Shown: positions 8,532 to 17,374 of the stretch, one piece after another
Position numbering within the stretch: position 1 is the first letter of the stretch
Layout of the letters: each line of letters starts with the position of its first letter
Assembly (NCBI RefSeq): GCF_009856625.1
Contig: NZ_CP047241.1
Span: 868,001 to 932,000, forward strand
Direction: 5' to 3'
DNA: 64,000 nt
Source of the DNA: Aquitalea denitrificans
GTDB taxonomy: Bacteria > Pseudomonadota > Gammaproteobacteria > Burkholderiales > Chromobacteriaceae
Notes under the pieces: generated by a model
Told to the model about the DNA's origin: nothing
The model's input: only the letters and a program-made list of their open reading frames with translations
Databases searched by the model: none
Program-made: the position numbers and the translations under genes

Positions 8532-9784
8532 GCCGGGTACCGTTTTGCCACCAGCGAGACATTGCTGCCGCCAAAGGCAAAGGAGTTGGACATGATGGCT
8601 TGCACATCACAGCCATGGCGTGCCGTCAGCGGGATGTAGTCCAGGTCGCAGCGCGGGTCTGGCACTTCCAGCGTGGCCGTGGGGGGCAAGGAGCCGCTGC
8701 GCATCGCCATCACCGCCAGTGCAAATTCCAGAATGCCACTGGCCCCTATCAGATGGCCGTGCATGGACTTGGTGGAGCTGATGGCAAGCCGGCTTTCGTC
8801 CCTGCCGCCAAACACGGTGCGGATGGATTCGGTTTCCACCACATCGCCGGTTTCCGTGGCCGTGCCGTGGGCATTCAGGTACTGGATGTCGGCAGGCTGC
8901 AGGCCGGCATCGTCCAGCGCCTGCTGCATGGCATATACCTGCTCTGCGCTGGAAGGCGCGGTCAGATGCGCGGCATCGCTGCTGCAGCCATAGCCGCACA
9001 GCTCGCCCAGCGCTGCTTGCTGACGGGCTTCTGCCCGCGCGGCGCTTTCCAGCACGATGGCAGCGCCACCTTCACCCAGTACAAATCCACTGCGGTCTTG
9101 CGAGAAGGGTCGGCAGCTGCGGGCGGGGGCGGTTTCCTGTGGTTTGGCCATTACGCGCAGCGCATTCCATGCCAGCATGGAACCTGAGGTGAGCATGGCT
9201 TCGCAACCGACTACCACGGCAGCATCCAGATAGCCGTCGCGAATGGCGCGGAAGGCTTCGCCAATGGCAACGGCAGAGGACGCGCAGGCTACGGAGTAGG
9301 TGTTGCTGGGGCCCTTGAAACCGTAGTGCATGGAAATGGCCGCTGCCGCTGCATTGGCCATCATGCGTGGTACTGACAGCGGGTGCACCATCACCGGATT
9401 ACGCTTGCCATCGCTATGCACGGCATTCTGAAAACGCTGGTACAGGGCGTCCAGGGTGTGGGCACCCCCAAAGCCGATGCCGACAAACACCCCGATGCGA
9501 CGGGCCTCTGCCGGCTGTGCGGCAAGGACAGCCTGCGCAATGGCTTCGGCTGCTGCGGCCAGTGCAAACTGGCTGGCCCGGTCAAGACCGGCATATTTGC
9601 TGTCCAGCATGGGTAGCGGTTCGCCTGCGGCAGGGGCCAGCAGTATATTGGGCAGCCATTTGGCAATGTCTGCCGGTGCGGGGCTGATGGCGCAATGTCC
9701 TGCCAGCGCCTGGGCGAAGCTGGTTGGCAGGTCCGTCCCCAGCGGGCTGATGGCCCCCATGCCGGTAATCAGTACCTTGGCCAA
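8528..9784 (-). CDS. second beta-ketoacyl-ACP synthase (FabF-like) of the polyene locus
   Basis: A 418-residue ketosynthase with a complete active site: VACASSAVAIGE (nucleophile Cys), LNAHGTATETGD (His) and STKSMHGHLIGASG (Lys and His), and NSFAFGGSNVSLV at the C-terminus. Its N-terminus KVLITGMGAISPLG is the standard FabF start. It directly follows the ACP gene with no intergenic base and overlaps the dehydratase by 4 bp. APE clusters usually encode a second KS (ApeR-like) proposed to start the chain on the aryl-CoA unit; this one may do that, or act in elongation. The two KS proteins of the window are distinct in sequence, so this is not a recent duplication. Confidence 0.85.
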   Translation of the reverse strand: MAKVLITGMGAISPLGTDLPTSFAQALAGHCAISPAPADIAKWLPNILLAPAAGEPLPMLDSKYAGLDRASQFALAAAAEAIAQAVLAAQPAEARRIGVFVGIGFGGAHTLDALYQRFQNAVHSDGKRNPVMVHPLSVPRMMANAAAAAISMHYGFKGPSNTYSVACASSAVAIGEAFRAIRDGYLDAAVVVGCEAMLTSGSMLAWNALRVMAKPQETAPARSCRPFSQDRSGFVLGEGGAAIVLESAARAEARQQAALGELCGYGCSSDAAHLTAPSSAEQVYAMQQALDDAGLQPADIQYLNAHGTATETGDVVETESIRTVFGGRDESRLAISSTKSMHGHLIGASGILEFALAVMAMRSGSLPPTATLEVPDPRCDLDYIPLTARHGCDVQAIMSNSFAFGGSNVSLVAKRYPA

Positions 9785-10063
9785 TTATTTGTCCGCCTCG
9801 AGTCGCAGGTCTGGCAGCTCGCCGCCATTGTGTTCCCGGATGGCAGCCTCGATGTCGGCCAGCATGTCGCGGAAGCTCATTTTCGGGTAGCGGGTGGGGT
9901 CGGGCAGCTGGAAACCGCAGCGGTCTTCAATTTCAAACAGCATTTCCACCATGTCCAGCGAATCCAGTCCCAACTCTGCCACCTGCAGGGCAGGGTTGGT
10001 GAACAGGGCCGGGTCTTTGCCTTTGGTATTGATCAGATAGTTTTTGATGATTTCTTCTAGCAT
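9785..10063 (-). CDS. acyl carrier protein of the polyene locus
   Basis: A 92-residue ACP. LGLDSLDMVEMLFEIED has the phosphopantetheine-attachment serine in the D-S-L motif followed by the recognition helix. It is the first gene of the leftward trio and should carry the growing polyene chain. It abuts the ketosynthase (stop at 9785, next start at 9784). Described APE loci usually hold two ACPs; only one is visible here, and the other would have to lie upstream of base 1. A possible -10 box lies 42-47 bp upstream (10105-10110 on the minus strand). The last about 12 residues (ELPDLRLEADK) extend past the usual ACP fold. Confidence 0.88.
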   Translation of the reverse strand: MLEEIIKNYLINTKGKDPALFTNPALQVAELGLDSLDMVEMLFEIEDRCGFQLPDPTRYPKMSFRDMLADIEAAIREHNGGELPDLRLEADK

Positions 10064-10104
10064 ATGCTTTCAATCCCGAGCGTTGCAGGCACCAAAATGG
10101 CGAG

Positions 10105-10110
10105 ATTATA
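10105..10110 (-). promoter_or_regulatory. possible -10 box for the ACP-KS-dehydratase operon
   Basis: On the minus strand this is an exact TATAAT, 42 bp upstream of the ACP start, within an AT-rich island (10064-10324) between two divergent polyene arms. No good -35 hexamer is found at 16-18 bp, so either an activator is needed or this is chance. Moderate to low support. Confidence 0.35.
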
Positions 10111-10324
10111 TAGTAAAATCATTACCCCGGTTTGACTTGACTCCTTCAGTGTGCAAGCGCCTTTCAAGGCTGTTTTCATGAGGTTTGATATTGAATGCCT
10201 GTTGGAAATCAATGCGGGCCGGCGCTTGTGCCGTGATAGATTTCCGCTGTGGACATTCTGTATCAGGCTCCTGATTTGCCCGTCCTGTAATTCAAGCCCT
10301 GTCATTTGAAGGTAAAGTGGAATA

Positions 10325-11080
10325 ATGCCGTACCGCTGTTTACGCCTGGGCCAGATCATACTGTTCTACCTGATGCTGTTGTGGCTGGGCTCCATGCTAT
10401 TGCTGGGCAATATTGCCGTGCTGCCCTTGCTGCTGGCACCGCGCCGCCTGCGTGAGCCGCTGGTGCAGCTGGCCATCAGCCGCATCTGCCGTTGTTTTCT
10501 GGCCGGTGCTGCCGCCTGCAGGCTGATGCAGCTGGATCTGCGCCAGCTGGATCAACTGGATGGCCGTCGCCAGATGCTACTGATTGCCAATCATCCCAGC
10601 ATGATCGACGCATTTCTGGTGTTTTCCCGCCTGCCGCATGTGGTGTGCCTGATGAAGGCCAGTATCAGCTCCAACCTGTTTCTGGGTGCCGGGGCCTACC
10701 TGGCCGGTTTTGTGTCCAATCGTCATCCTGAACATATGTTCCGTGCTGCCATCAAGGCGGTGCGTCAGGGGCGGGTGCTGATGATATTTCCGGAGGGTAC
10801 CCGCACCACGCGCCAGCCGGTGAATGATATTGGCGGCTCGGTGGCATTGATTGCCAAGAAGGCTGCGGCACCATTGCAAACAATTCTGATTACAACCAAT
10901 TCGCCCTATTTGAGTAAAGGGTGGAGAATATGGCGCCCGCCGCAATTTCCTCTGATATATCGGGCAATTCCGGGACAGCAATTCGAGGCATCTTCCTGTC
11001 GAGATGAAACTGCGCGCCGCATTCAGCAGTATTTTGAATCCAGCCTGCAGCAATCAATTGATCCCGAGCTGCATTTGTAA
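10325..11080 (+). CDS. PlsC-like 1-acylglycerol-3-phosphate acyltransferase family protein
   Basis: A 251-residue membrane-associated acyltransferase. A hydrophobic N-terminal helix (residues 9-38) is followed by NHPSMIDAF, the H-x4-D catalytic motif, and FPEGTRTTRQ, the glycerophosphate-binding EGTR motif. It should transfer an acyl group from ACP to a hydroxyl on a lipid at the inner face of the membrane; in APE loci such a protein is proposed to attach the polyene to the lipid anchor. AAGGTAAAGTGG upstream supports the ATG at 10325. The 3' third is noticeably richer in A+T than its neighbours. It is divergent from the ACP operon and is followed after 116 bp by a glycosyltransferase. Confidence 0.82.
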   Translation: MPYRCLRLGQIILFYLMLLWLGSMLLLGNIAVLPLLLAPRRLREPLVQLAISRICRCFLAGAAACRLMQLDLRQLDQLDGRRQMLLIANHPSMIDAFLVFSRLPHVVCLMKASISSNLFLGAGAYLAGFVSNRHPEHMFRAAIKAVRQGRVLMIFPEGTRTTRQPVNDIGGSVALIAKKAAAPLQTILITTNSPYLSKGWRIWRPPQFPLIYRAIPGQQFEASSCRDETARRIQQYFESSLQQSIDPELHL

Positions 11081-11196
11081 TGATTTTCCGGCCTGGCTGC
11101 CAGTGGTTGACCATGCGGCTTGCCATCGGCTAATGTCCTGCCGGATTAACCCTATATGACTTGTCCCCCAGGGCAGGCACTGTCCCGCGATTTGCC

Positions 11197-11958
11197 ATGA
11201 CGACATCTTCTTCCACCCATGTGGTGCTGATTCCCAGTTACAACCCCGGCCCCAAGGTATATGACACTGTGCGTGCTGCGCGTCAGCAGTGGTCTCCGGT
11301 ATGGGTGATCGTGGACGGCAGCGACGATGGCTCGGCAGAAGGCTTGCAGCAGATGGCAGCCACTGACGCTGGCCTGCAGGTATTCGTGCTGCCGTACAAC
11401 AGTGGCAAGGGTGCCGCTGTGCTGCACGGGCTGGATCAGGCCAGCCGCCTGGGTTTTAGCCATGTGCTGTGCATGGATTCGGATGGCCAGCATCCGGCGG
11501 CGCAGATTCCCGCCTTCATGGCGGCCTCGCAGCAGCAGCCGCAGGCCATGGTACTGGGCTTGCCGGTGTTCGATGCCAGCGCGCCCAGCCTGCGGGTAAA
11601 GGGCCGCAAGATTTCCAACTGGTGGGCCAATCTGGAAACCCTGTGGATGGGCATTGGCGATTCGCTGTTCGGCTTCCGGGTGTATCCGGTGGAGCCACTG
11701 CGCCGCATCATGCAGCGCCAGCACTGGATGCGGCGCTTCGACTTCGACCCCGAAGCCGTGGTGCGGCTGTGCTGGGCAGGTGTGCAGCCGGTGAATGTGC
11801 CGTCGCTGGTGAAATACTTCCAGGCCGACGAGGGCGGCGTATCACACTTCAATTACTGGCGTGACAACCGCCTGCTTACCTGGATGCATATCCGGCTGAT
11901 GTTCGGCTTTGCCCTGCGCCTGCCGCTGCTGCTGTTGCGAAAGCTGCGCCGTGGCTGA
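11197..11958 (+). CDS. family 2 glycosyltransferase (dolichol-phosphate-mannose-synthase-like)
   Basis: A 253-residue GT-A fold enzyme: VVLIPSYNPGP starts the nucleotide-binding half, IVDGSDDGSAEGL is the second conserved loop, and MDSDGQHP holds the D-x-D metal/nucleotide-sugar motif. No transmembrane helix is clear, although the C-terminal segment (MFGFALRLPLLLLRKLRRG) is hydrophobic and basic, suggesting membrane contact. ATG 11197 is chosen because homology begins there; the TTG at 11161 would add 12 uninformative residues. In APE loci a GT2 enzyme adds a sugar to the lipid, which fits with the deacetylase at 3951. The sugar donor is unknown. Confidence 0.8.
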   Translation: MTTSSSTHVVLIPSYNPGPKVYDTVRAARQQWSPVWVIVDGSDDGSAEGLQQMAATDAGLQVFVLPYNSGKGAAVLHGLDQASRLGFSHVLCMDSDGQHPAAQIPAFMAASQQQPQAMVLGLPVFDASAPSLRVKGRKISNWWANLETLWMGIGDSLFGFRVYPVEPLRRIMQRQHWMRRFDFDPEAVVRLCWAGVQPVNVPSLVKYFQADEGGVSHFNYWRDNRLLTWMHIRLMFGFALRLPLLLLRKLRRG

Positions 11959-12028
11959 GGCTGGCATGCTGACTGCCGGTCTGGGGATGGATGGTCCGGG
12001 CGTGGATTGCAGGAAACCGGGCTGAACC

Positions 12029-12919
12029 ATGTCCGCATCCCTGATGATGACCCATCTGCTGCTGGAGCAGCTGCGGCGCAATCCCCTGCCGCGCATCCCT
12101 GAGCCCGCTGCGGTGATGGCGGATGCCGAGCAGGTATCTGCCTTCATGGATAGTGGCCGCCGCGATGGCGTGCTGCATTACATCTACCTGTTTCATGCCC
12201 TGATGTCCTTGCCGCAAATCCGGCCCGGCGATGTGGTGCTGGACTTGGCCTGTGGCCCGGCCAACCAGTTGCTGCAGATGGCCCGTCTACACCCGGACAG
12301 CCGCTTTGTCGGTCTGGATGCTTCGCCGGCCATGTTGCAACTGGCTGCAGACAACCTGCGCGCGGCCGGGGTGAGCAATGTCAGCCTGCAACAGGGGGAT
12401 ATTACCGTGCTGGACGGTTTTGCCGACTGTGCGGTGGATGTGGCGCTGTGTACCATGTCGCTGCATCACCTGCCCGATGTCAGCACGCTGCAGCAAACGC
12501 TGGGTCAGGTGCGGCGCATTCTGCAGCCCGATGGCGGGGTGTATCTGGCGGATTTTGGCCGGCTCAAGCGCCGGGCCACCCAGCATTACTTTGCCCATGA
12601 CCGCAGCGAGATGCAGTCGGTGCAGTTTACCGCCGACTTTCTCAATTCTATGCAGGCGGCCTTCAGCCTGGCCGAGCTGCAGCAGGCGGCACACGCGCTG
12701 GGCATGACGCTGGACAGCTACCACACCGCGCTGGCTCCCTTCATGGTGGTATTGCGCGGGCCGGCACGTCGTGAAATCGATGCTGGCGTGCGGCAGCGCG
12801 CACTGGCTGCTTACCGGCAGCTGGGCCGGGGCGAGCAGCGCGACCTGCACAATCTGCTGCGCTGGTTCCGCCCCGGTGGCCTGAGTTTGCCGGCAGGCTT
12901 GCTGCTTACAAACGGGTGA
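12029..12919 (+). CDS. class I SAM-dependent methyltransferase of the polyene locus
   Basis: A 296-residue protein with a helical N-terminal cap (to about residue 65), motif I VVLDLACGPANQLL, an acidic motif II GLDASPAML, QQGDI and the LHHLPD segment typical of UbiE/type 11 methyltransferases. The C-terminus has a helical extension of about 80 residues. APE head groups are often O- or C-methylated by an enzyme of this class, so a role in decorating the aryl ring is plausible but unproven. It lies 70 bp after the glycosyltransferase and overlaps the convergent nitroreductase by 14 bp, marking the right edge of the polyene locus. Confidence 0.78.
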   Translation: MSASLMMTHLLLEQLRRNPLPRIPEPAAVMADAEQVSAFMDSGRRDGVLHYIYLFHALMSLPQIRPGDVVLDLACGPANQLLQMARLHPDSRFVGLDASPAMLQLAADNLRAAGVSNVSLQQGDITVLDGFADCAVDVALCTMSLHHLPDVSTLQQTLGQVRRILQPDGGVYLADFGRLKRRATQHYFAHDRSEMQSVQFTADFLNSMQAAFSLAELQQAAHALGMTLDSYHTALAPFMVVLRGPARREIDAGVRQRALAAYRQLGRGEQRDLHNLLRWFRPGGLSLPAGLLLTNG

Positions 12920-13559
12920 TGACGCTGTCGGCCGGCAGGCGCGATTTGGGCAGCTTGGCGTTGAAGTCGCTGTCGCTGCGATAACCCAGCGCCACGATGA
13001 CGGCGCTGGTATAGCCCATGGCGCGCAGGCCCAGCTCTTCATCCAGTACTTTCTGGTCGAAACCTTCGATCGGGCAGGCATCAATCTGCATGGCTGCCGC
13101 CCCCAGCAACAGCGTGCCTACCGCCAGGTACACCTGCTTTTCCATCCAGTGGTGGGCATCACGCAATTCAAAACGATGCATGTTGACGAAGTGCGAGCGG
13201 CCACGATGCTGCCCGGCGCGTGCTTCCTCATTGGCAAAGCGCCCGTCTGCCGCTTCCTGTTGCAGCAGCGTTTCCAGATGCTTGTCATCGATGCTGGCGC
13301 GGCTGCAGAACACCACCACATGCGAGGCATTCAGCACCTTGGCTTCATTGAAGGCATAGCCGCCACTGGTGGCTTTGGCGATACGGGCCTTGCCTTCGGC
13401 GCTGCCCGCCACAAAAAAGTGCCAGGGCTGGGAGTTGGTGGAGGAGGGGCTGAAGCGCAGCAGGGTTTCAATCTGGGCTAGCTGATCGGCACTTAGTTGG
13501 CGGCTGGGGTCGAAAGCCTTGGTGGTGTAACGGGTTTGGACCAGGTCGGCAATATTCAT
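12906..13559 (-). CDS. nfsB: oxygen-insensitive NAD(P)H nitroreductase, NfsB type
   Basis: A 217-residue FMN enzyme, exactly the usual NfsB length. RYTTKAFDPSRQL, LRFSPSSTNSQPWHF and the C-terminal IVALGYRSDSDFNAKLPKSR are landmark NfsB segments forming the FMN pocket and dimer interface. It catalyses two-electron reduction of nitroaromatics and quinones in the cytoplasm. The ATG at 13559 is chosen over a longer frame because MNIADLVQTRYTTK is the family start. It converges on the methyltransferase and ends inside its last 14 bp. It is not obviously connected with polyene synthesis. Confidence 0.92.
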   Translation of the reverse strand: MNIADLVQTRYTTKAFDPSRQLSADQLAQIETLLRFSPSSTNSQPWHFFVAGSAEGKARIAKATSGGYAFNEAKVLNASHVVVFCSRASIDDKHLETLLQQEAADGRFANEEARAGQHRGRSHFVNMHRFELRDAHHWMEKQVYLAVGTLLLGAAAMQIDACPIEGFDQKVLDEELGLRAMGYTSAVIVALGYRSDSDFNAKLPKSRLPADSVITRL

Positions 13560-13736
13560 GGCGGTTTCCTTGGGAGTCAGGGATGGAATGCCGCTCATTA
13601 TTGCTGAAGGTCTGTTGCCGTATAAGGTTGGCAGTCAGAAAGCAGTTTCTGTTTTATTTTGAAAATACTGGTAGATCTATGTGTATTCTCGCCTGTAAGT
13701 GGTGAATGTTGCTTGATCTGGTCTGCAGGCAGTGGT

Positions 13737-16700
13737 TCAGCTTTCCAGCAGCATCTGTTCCACCAGCCAGTCGGTCAGCCGCTGGCTGGCTGCGGCATGG
13801 TCGGCCTGCTGATGGCAGGCGGCGTGCCATTGCAGGGCATTGACACTGGCTGCGGGCTGACGCAGCAAAAAATGCTGTAGCGGGCAATGTTCCAGTGCCT
13901 GTTTGCTGTGTGCGTGCGAGGGTTGGGTATACAGCCAGTGCTGTGCCAGCGCCCCCAGATAGCTGGTGATGGCTCCGTCAGCCGGCGGCAGCTGGAACTG
14001 CTGCTGCCAGCGGATGAAGTCCTGTTGCGCCATGGGGCGGGCCAGGCTGTAGCCCTGGCCCAGGGTTGCGCCCAGGATGCAGGCGGCTTCCTGCATGCCG
14101 CGATCTTCCAGGCCTTCCACCACCACCTGGCGTTCCAGATCCTGCCCCAGCTGCAGGATGGCGCGGATCAGTGCCAGGCTGGTCAGCGGTGTCTTGCGCA
14201 GGTTCAGCGTCAGGCTCTGGTCGATCTTGATGGTGTCAAACGGCAGTGTGCTCAGCCGTTGCAGGCTGCTGTAGCCCGAGCCCAGATCGTCCATCGCCAG
14301 CTTGATGCCGGTATGGCGCAAGCGTTCGATGGCGCGGTCCTGGGCTTGCGGCGCAATGTCTTCGGTTTCCAGCAACTCCAGGCTGAGCCGGTGGGGGGCC
14401 ACGCCGTGGTGGACCAGCGCATCAGCCACCCATTGCGGACAGTCTTCATCCTGCAGCGTGCTGGGGGCGATATTGAGCGAAATGTCGATCTGCAGGCCAT
14501 GCTGGTCCAGTTCGGCCAGCTGGCTCAGCGCCTTGTCCAGGCCAAGGCGGAACAGGTGATCCAGGTCGGCATCGCCCAGCAGGGGCAGGAAGACACCGGG
14601 GCTGACAATGCTGCCATCGGCCTGGATCAGCCGGGCCAGCGCTTCTACCTTGACCACCTTGCCGCTCTTGAGATCGACCAGCGGTTGCAGATACATGGTG
14701 AGGCCGCCGGCAAACAAGCGCTCGCGCAGGGCAATGGCCAGGTTTTGCTGGATGGCGGCTGCCGGTTTGGTGCTGGCCGCCAGCATCAGCTCCCAGCGGT
14801 GCTGCTGTCCTTGGGCAAATTGCTGCATGCTGGCTGATTCGAACTGATTGGGATAGGCACCGAACAGGCTGATGACCGCCACGGTCAGTCCTTCCGGATT
14901 GCGTACCGGGATGCTCATGGCGGCGCGGATATGCACGGCCCCGGCTTGCTGATGCCAGGTGGCGTAGCGCTGGTCCTGGCCGTAGGAGGCGGTGCTGCAG
15001 ATGCGCCCGCTGCGCCAGGCCACGGCAGTCAGTCCCTGGCCGCGTGCGGATGCCGGGTCGACCACCGCTTCGGAGCCTGGCAGCTGCAGGCGGTTTGCCA
15101 CCAGCTCGCCCAGTGGGCCACGGCTGTTTTCCGGTACGAACACGCCGTTGGACATCAGCCGCATCAGCAACACCGCCTGCATGCCGGGCAGTTTGCCCAG
15201 CTGTTCCAGCTCGCTGCTGACGGCATCGGCCCACAGGGTGCCATGGTGGGGCATGGGCAGGGATACGCTTTCCAGATACTGGCTTTGCACTTGGGCCCCG
15301 GCTTCCAGTTGGGCATGCAGCTGATCCTGCAGACGTCTATCCACGATTTCCAGCAGGCAGTAGCGCTGGCGGATGGGTAGCAGGGCAAGGTTAAGCTGTT
15401 CGCTGAAAGTGCGACGGAACAATTCCACACTTTGTACCAGCATCACCGGCGTGACACCGACCAGGCTGTGAATGTAGCCCAACTGGTGGCTGTGCTGGTT
15501 GATCTGCTCGGCCTGCATGTCAGGCGACAGGATCTGCAGCAGAAACTGGCGGTGCTGGTGTTCCAGCCTTTCCTGTTCTACCAGACCCAGGCTGGCCAGA
15601 ATGGCCAGCTCTGCCCGTTCCGGATGCTCCTGGCCGTAAAAGCGCTGGATATAGGTGTCGGTTGCCGTCTGGATCAGGCGGCCGGATTTGCGCAGCAGGC
15701 GGGTGGCTTCGTCCCCGTATACCTCGAAATGGCTGCTTTCTTCCTGTGGGTAGCCGGCTTCTTCAGACACCATGCGCCACCAGCGCCGACGGCCTGATTT
15801 GTTCTGCTTGGCCTGGTACATGGCGGCATCGGCCTGGCGCATCAGTGCATCCGGTTCGATACCATCGTGCGGAAACAGCGACAGCCCCACGGTCATGCCG
15901 ACTTCTGCTTCGATGCCATTTCCCAGCCGGAACGGCGACTCCACTGCCTGGTGCAGGCGCTTGAGCGCGGCTTCCAGTTGCGGCAGGGCGTCTTCTTCCG
16001 GCAGGTCTTCCATCACTACCACGAACTCATCCCCACCCAGCCGGGCAACAAAATCGGTCTGGCGCAGCAGGCATTGCAGCCGCAGTGCCAGTTCCTGCAG
16101 CAAGAGGTCGCCAGCCTGGTGTCCCCAGGTATCGTTGACCGGCTTGAAGTCGTCCAGATCTATCATGCAGACCGCTACCAGCTTATCCCGGCGCTGGGCA
16201 CGCGCTAGCGCCGCAGCCAGATGGCTGGTGAGCGAAAAACGGTTGGGCAGGCTGGTAAGCCAGTCGTGATGGGCGGCGTTGACGATCAGCGCTTCGCTGT
16301 TCTTGCGTTCGGTAATGTCCTGATTGGTGCCGATGGCGCGCAGGGCAGTACCCTGTTGATTGCGGGTTACCACCTTGCCGGTACAGCGTATCCATACCCA
16401 GGCTCCCACCGCGTTGCGGTAGCGGAATTCTTCCTGAAAGCGTGCCTGCTTGCCGCTTAGCACCGCCATGCTGGCCTGGTAGACGCGCTGGTAGTCGTCC
16501 GGATGTACGGCGTCCAGCATGCTGGTAGCCCGGATTTGCTGGGCGGTGGCCGGATAGCCCAGCATGCGCGCCCAGCGTGCGTCCACGCTGGCGCTATCCT
16601 GCAGGATGTCCATATCCCATAGCGACAGCTGTGAGGCGTCCAGTGCCAGTGACAATTGCTCGTTGGCCTGTTGCAGTGCCAGTTCGGTAGCCTTGCGGTC

Positions 16701-17051
16701 GGCAATGTCGGTGTAGGACAGCACATAGCCTTCGGTTTTCCCTGCCGTATTGCACAGGGCGCTGCAATGCAGCATGGCGGTAATGCTGCGCCCGTCACGG
16801 GCAATGCGGCGCACTTCACCCTGGAAGGGGCGGTCTGGCCTGATGTCGCCGGCGATGTCCTGATGACAGACACCATCGCTGGCATCCAGTGGAATGATCA
16901 GCTTGATGGATTGCCCCACCAGTTCGTGCAAGGGGTAAGCGAACAGGTTGCAGAAGGCCGGATTGGCATAGGCGATGCAACTCTCGGCATCGAGAATGGC
17001 AAAGGCTTGCGACGTCTGCTGCAGAGCCTGCTGGAAGTTGGGCACGTTCAT
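13737..17051 (-). CDS. PAS-PAS-GGDEF-(globin-like)-GAF-EAL c-di-GMP enzyme with a His/Cys-rich tail
   Basis: A 1104-residue cytoplasmic protein with no transmembrane segment. Order: PAS 1 (about 5-120), PAS 2 (about 130-255), GGDEF (about 260-425, GGDEF at 339-343, with an inhibitory RxxD site as RQTD), a helical region (about 440-600) with GYIHSLVGVTPVMLVQS resembling the proximal-His helix of globin-coupled sensors (His528), a GAF-like region (about 620-760), EAL (about 780-1025, EAL at 803-805 with the other metal-site residues N, E, DD, K, E visible), and a tail of about 80 residues with a CZB-like Cys/His pattern. Both catalytic domains look intact. AGGAACTC supports the start at 17051. 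It probably makes or degrades c-di-GMP in response to a gas or redox cue. Confidence 0.85.
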   Translation of the reverse strand: MNVPNFQQALQQTSQAFAILDAESCIAYANPAFCNLFAYPLHELVGQSIKLIIPLDASDGVCHQDIAGDIRPDRPFQGEVRRIARDGRSITAMLHCSALCNTAGKTEGYVLSYTDIADRKATELALQQANEQLSLALDASQLSLWDMDILQDSASVDARWARMLGYPATAQQIRATSMLDAVHPDDYQRVYQASMAVLSGKQARFQEEFRYRNAVGAWVWIRCTGKVVTRNQQGTALRAIGTNQDITERKNSEALIVNAAHHDWLTSLPNRFSLTSHLAAALARAQRRDKLVAVCMIDLDDFKPVNDTWGHQAGDLLLQELALRLQCLLRQTDFVARLGGDEFVVVMEDLPEEDALPQLEAALKRLHQAVESPFRLGNGIEAEVGMTVGLSLFPHDGIEPDALMRQADAAMYQAKQNKSGRRRWWRMVSEEAGYPQEESSHFEVYGDEATRLLRKSGRLIQTATDTYIQRFYGQEHPERAELAILASLGLVEQERLEHQHRQFLLQILSPDMQAEQINQHSHQLGYIHSLVGVTPVMLVQSVELFRRTFSEQLNLALLPIRQRYCLLEIVDRRLQDQLHAQLEAGAQVQSQYLESVSLPMPHHGTLWADAVSSELEQLGKLPGMQAVLLMRLMSNGVFVPENSRGPLGELVANRLQLPGSEAVVDPASARGQGLTAVAWRSGRICSTASYGQDQRYATWHQQAGAVHIRAAMSIPVRNPEGLTVAVISLFGAYPNQFESASMQQFAQGQQHRWELMLAASTKPAAAIQQNLAIALRERLFAGGLTMYLQPLVDLKSGKVVKVEALARLIQADGSIVSPGVFLPLLGDADLDHLFRLGLDKALSQLAELDQHGLQIDISLNIAPSTLQDEDCPQWVADALVHHGVAPHRLSLELLETEDIAPQAQDRAIERLRHTGIKLAMDDLGSGYSSLQRLSTLPFDTIKIDQSLTLNLRKTPLTSLALIRAILQLGQDLERQVVVEGLEDRGMQEAACILGATLGQGYSLARPMAQQDFIRWQQQFQLPPADGAITSYLGALAQHWLYTQPSHAHSKQALEHCPLQHFLLRQPAASVNALQWHAACHQQADHAAASQRLTDWLVEQMLLES

Positions 17052-17374
17052 GATGAGTTCCTGCCGCCGCGCACATGGCCTGTGGCTGAGGGCAAGTTTC
17101 TGTGGCGGCCTCTGGCCTGGTTCTGGGGTGCTGCCTGCTGATTTTACCCCAAACCAGGATGGCTCCAGCGTGCATTCGGCAGCAAAGCTGCGGTAAAGCC
17201 GTGGATATTTGTCCGTACACGGGATGCCGCCGCGCATTTTGCTGCCATATCGTCGCTAAATGGTGACAAACGGGGCTTCTGCCCATGCCCGGCAATGGTT
17301 ATCATGCTGCTTTTGCTCGATATGAAGCGACAGGCCCTGCCTGCCGTCTGACCGGGCTCCCGCCAGGAAATACC
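17052..17374. other. 323-bp divergent intergenic region
   Basis: This lies between the start of the leftward c-di-GMP gene and the start of the rightward adenine deaminase gene. No RNA gene, strong hairpin or repeat was recognised. It presumably holds both promoters, but no convincing -35/-10 pair was found on either strand. Confidence 0.4.

Noticed and set aside
8468..9187. 239-residue plus-strand frame opposite the second ketosynthase
   Set aside because: Low-complexity antisense frame; the minus strand has the Cys-His-His active site.
10325..12919. Ordinary phospholipid-synthesis genes unrelated to the polyene locus
   Set aside because: Acyltransferase, GT2 and methyltransferase are commonly present together in APE clusters and lie divergent to an ACP-KS-dehydratase operon.
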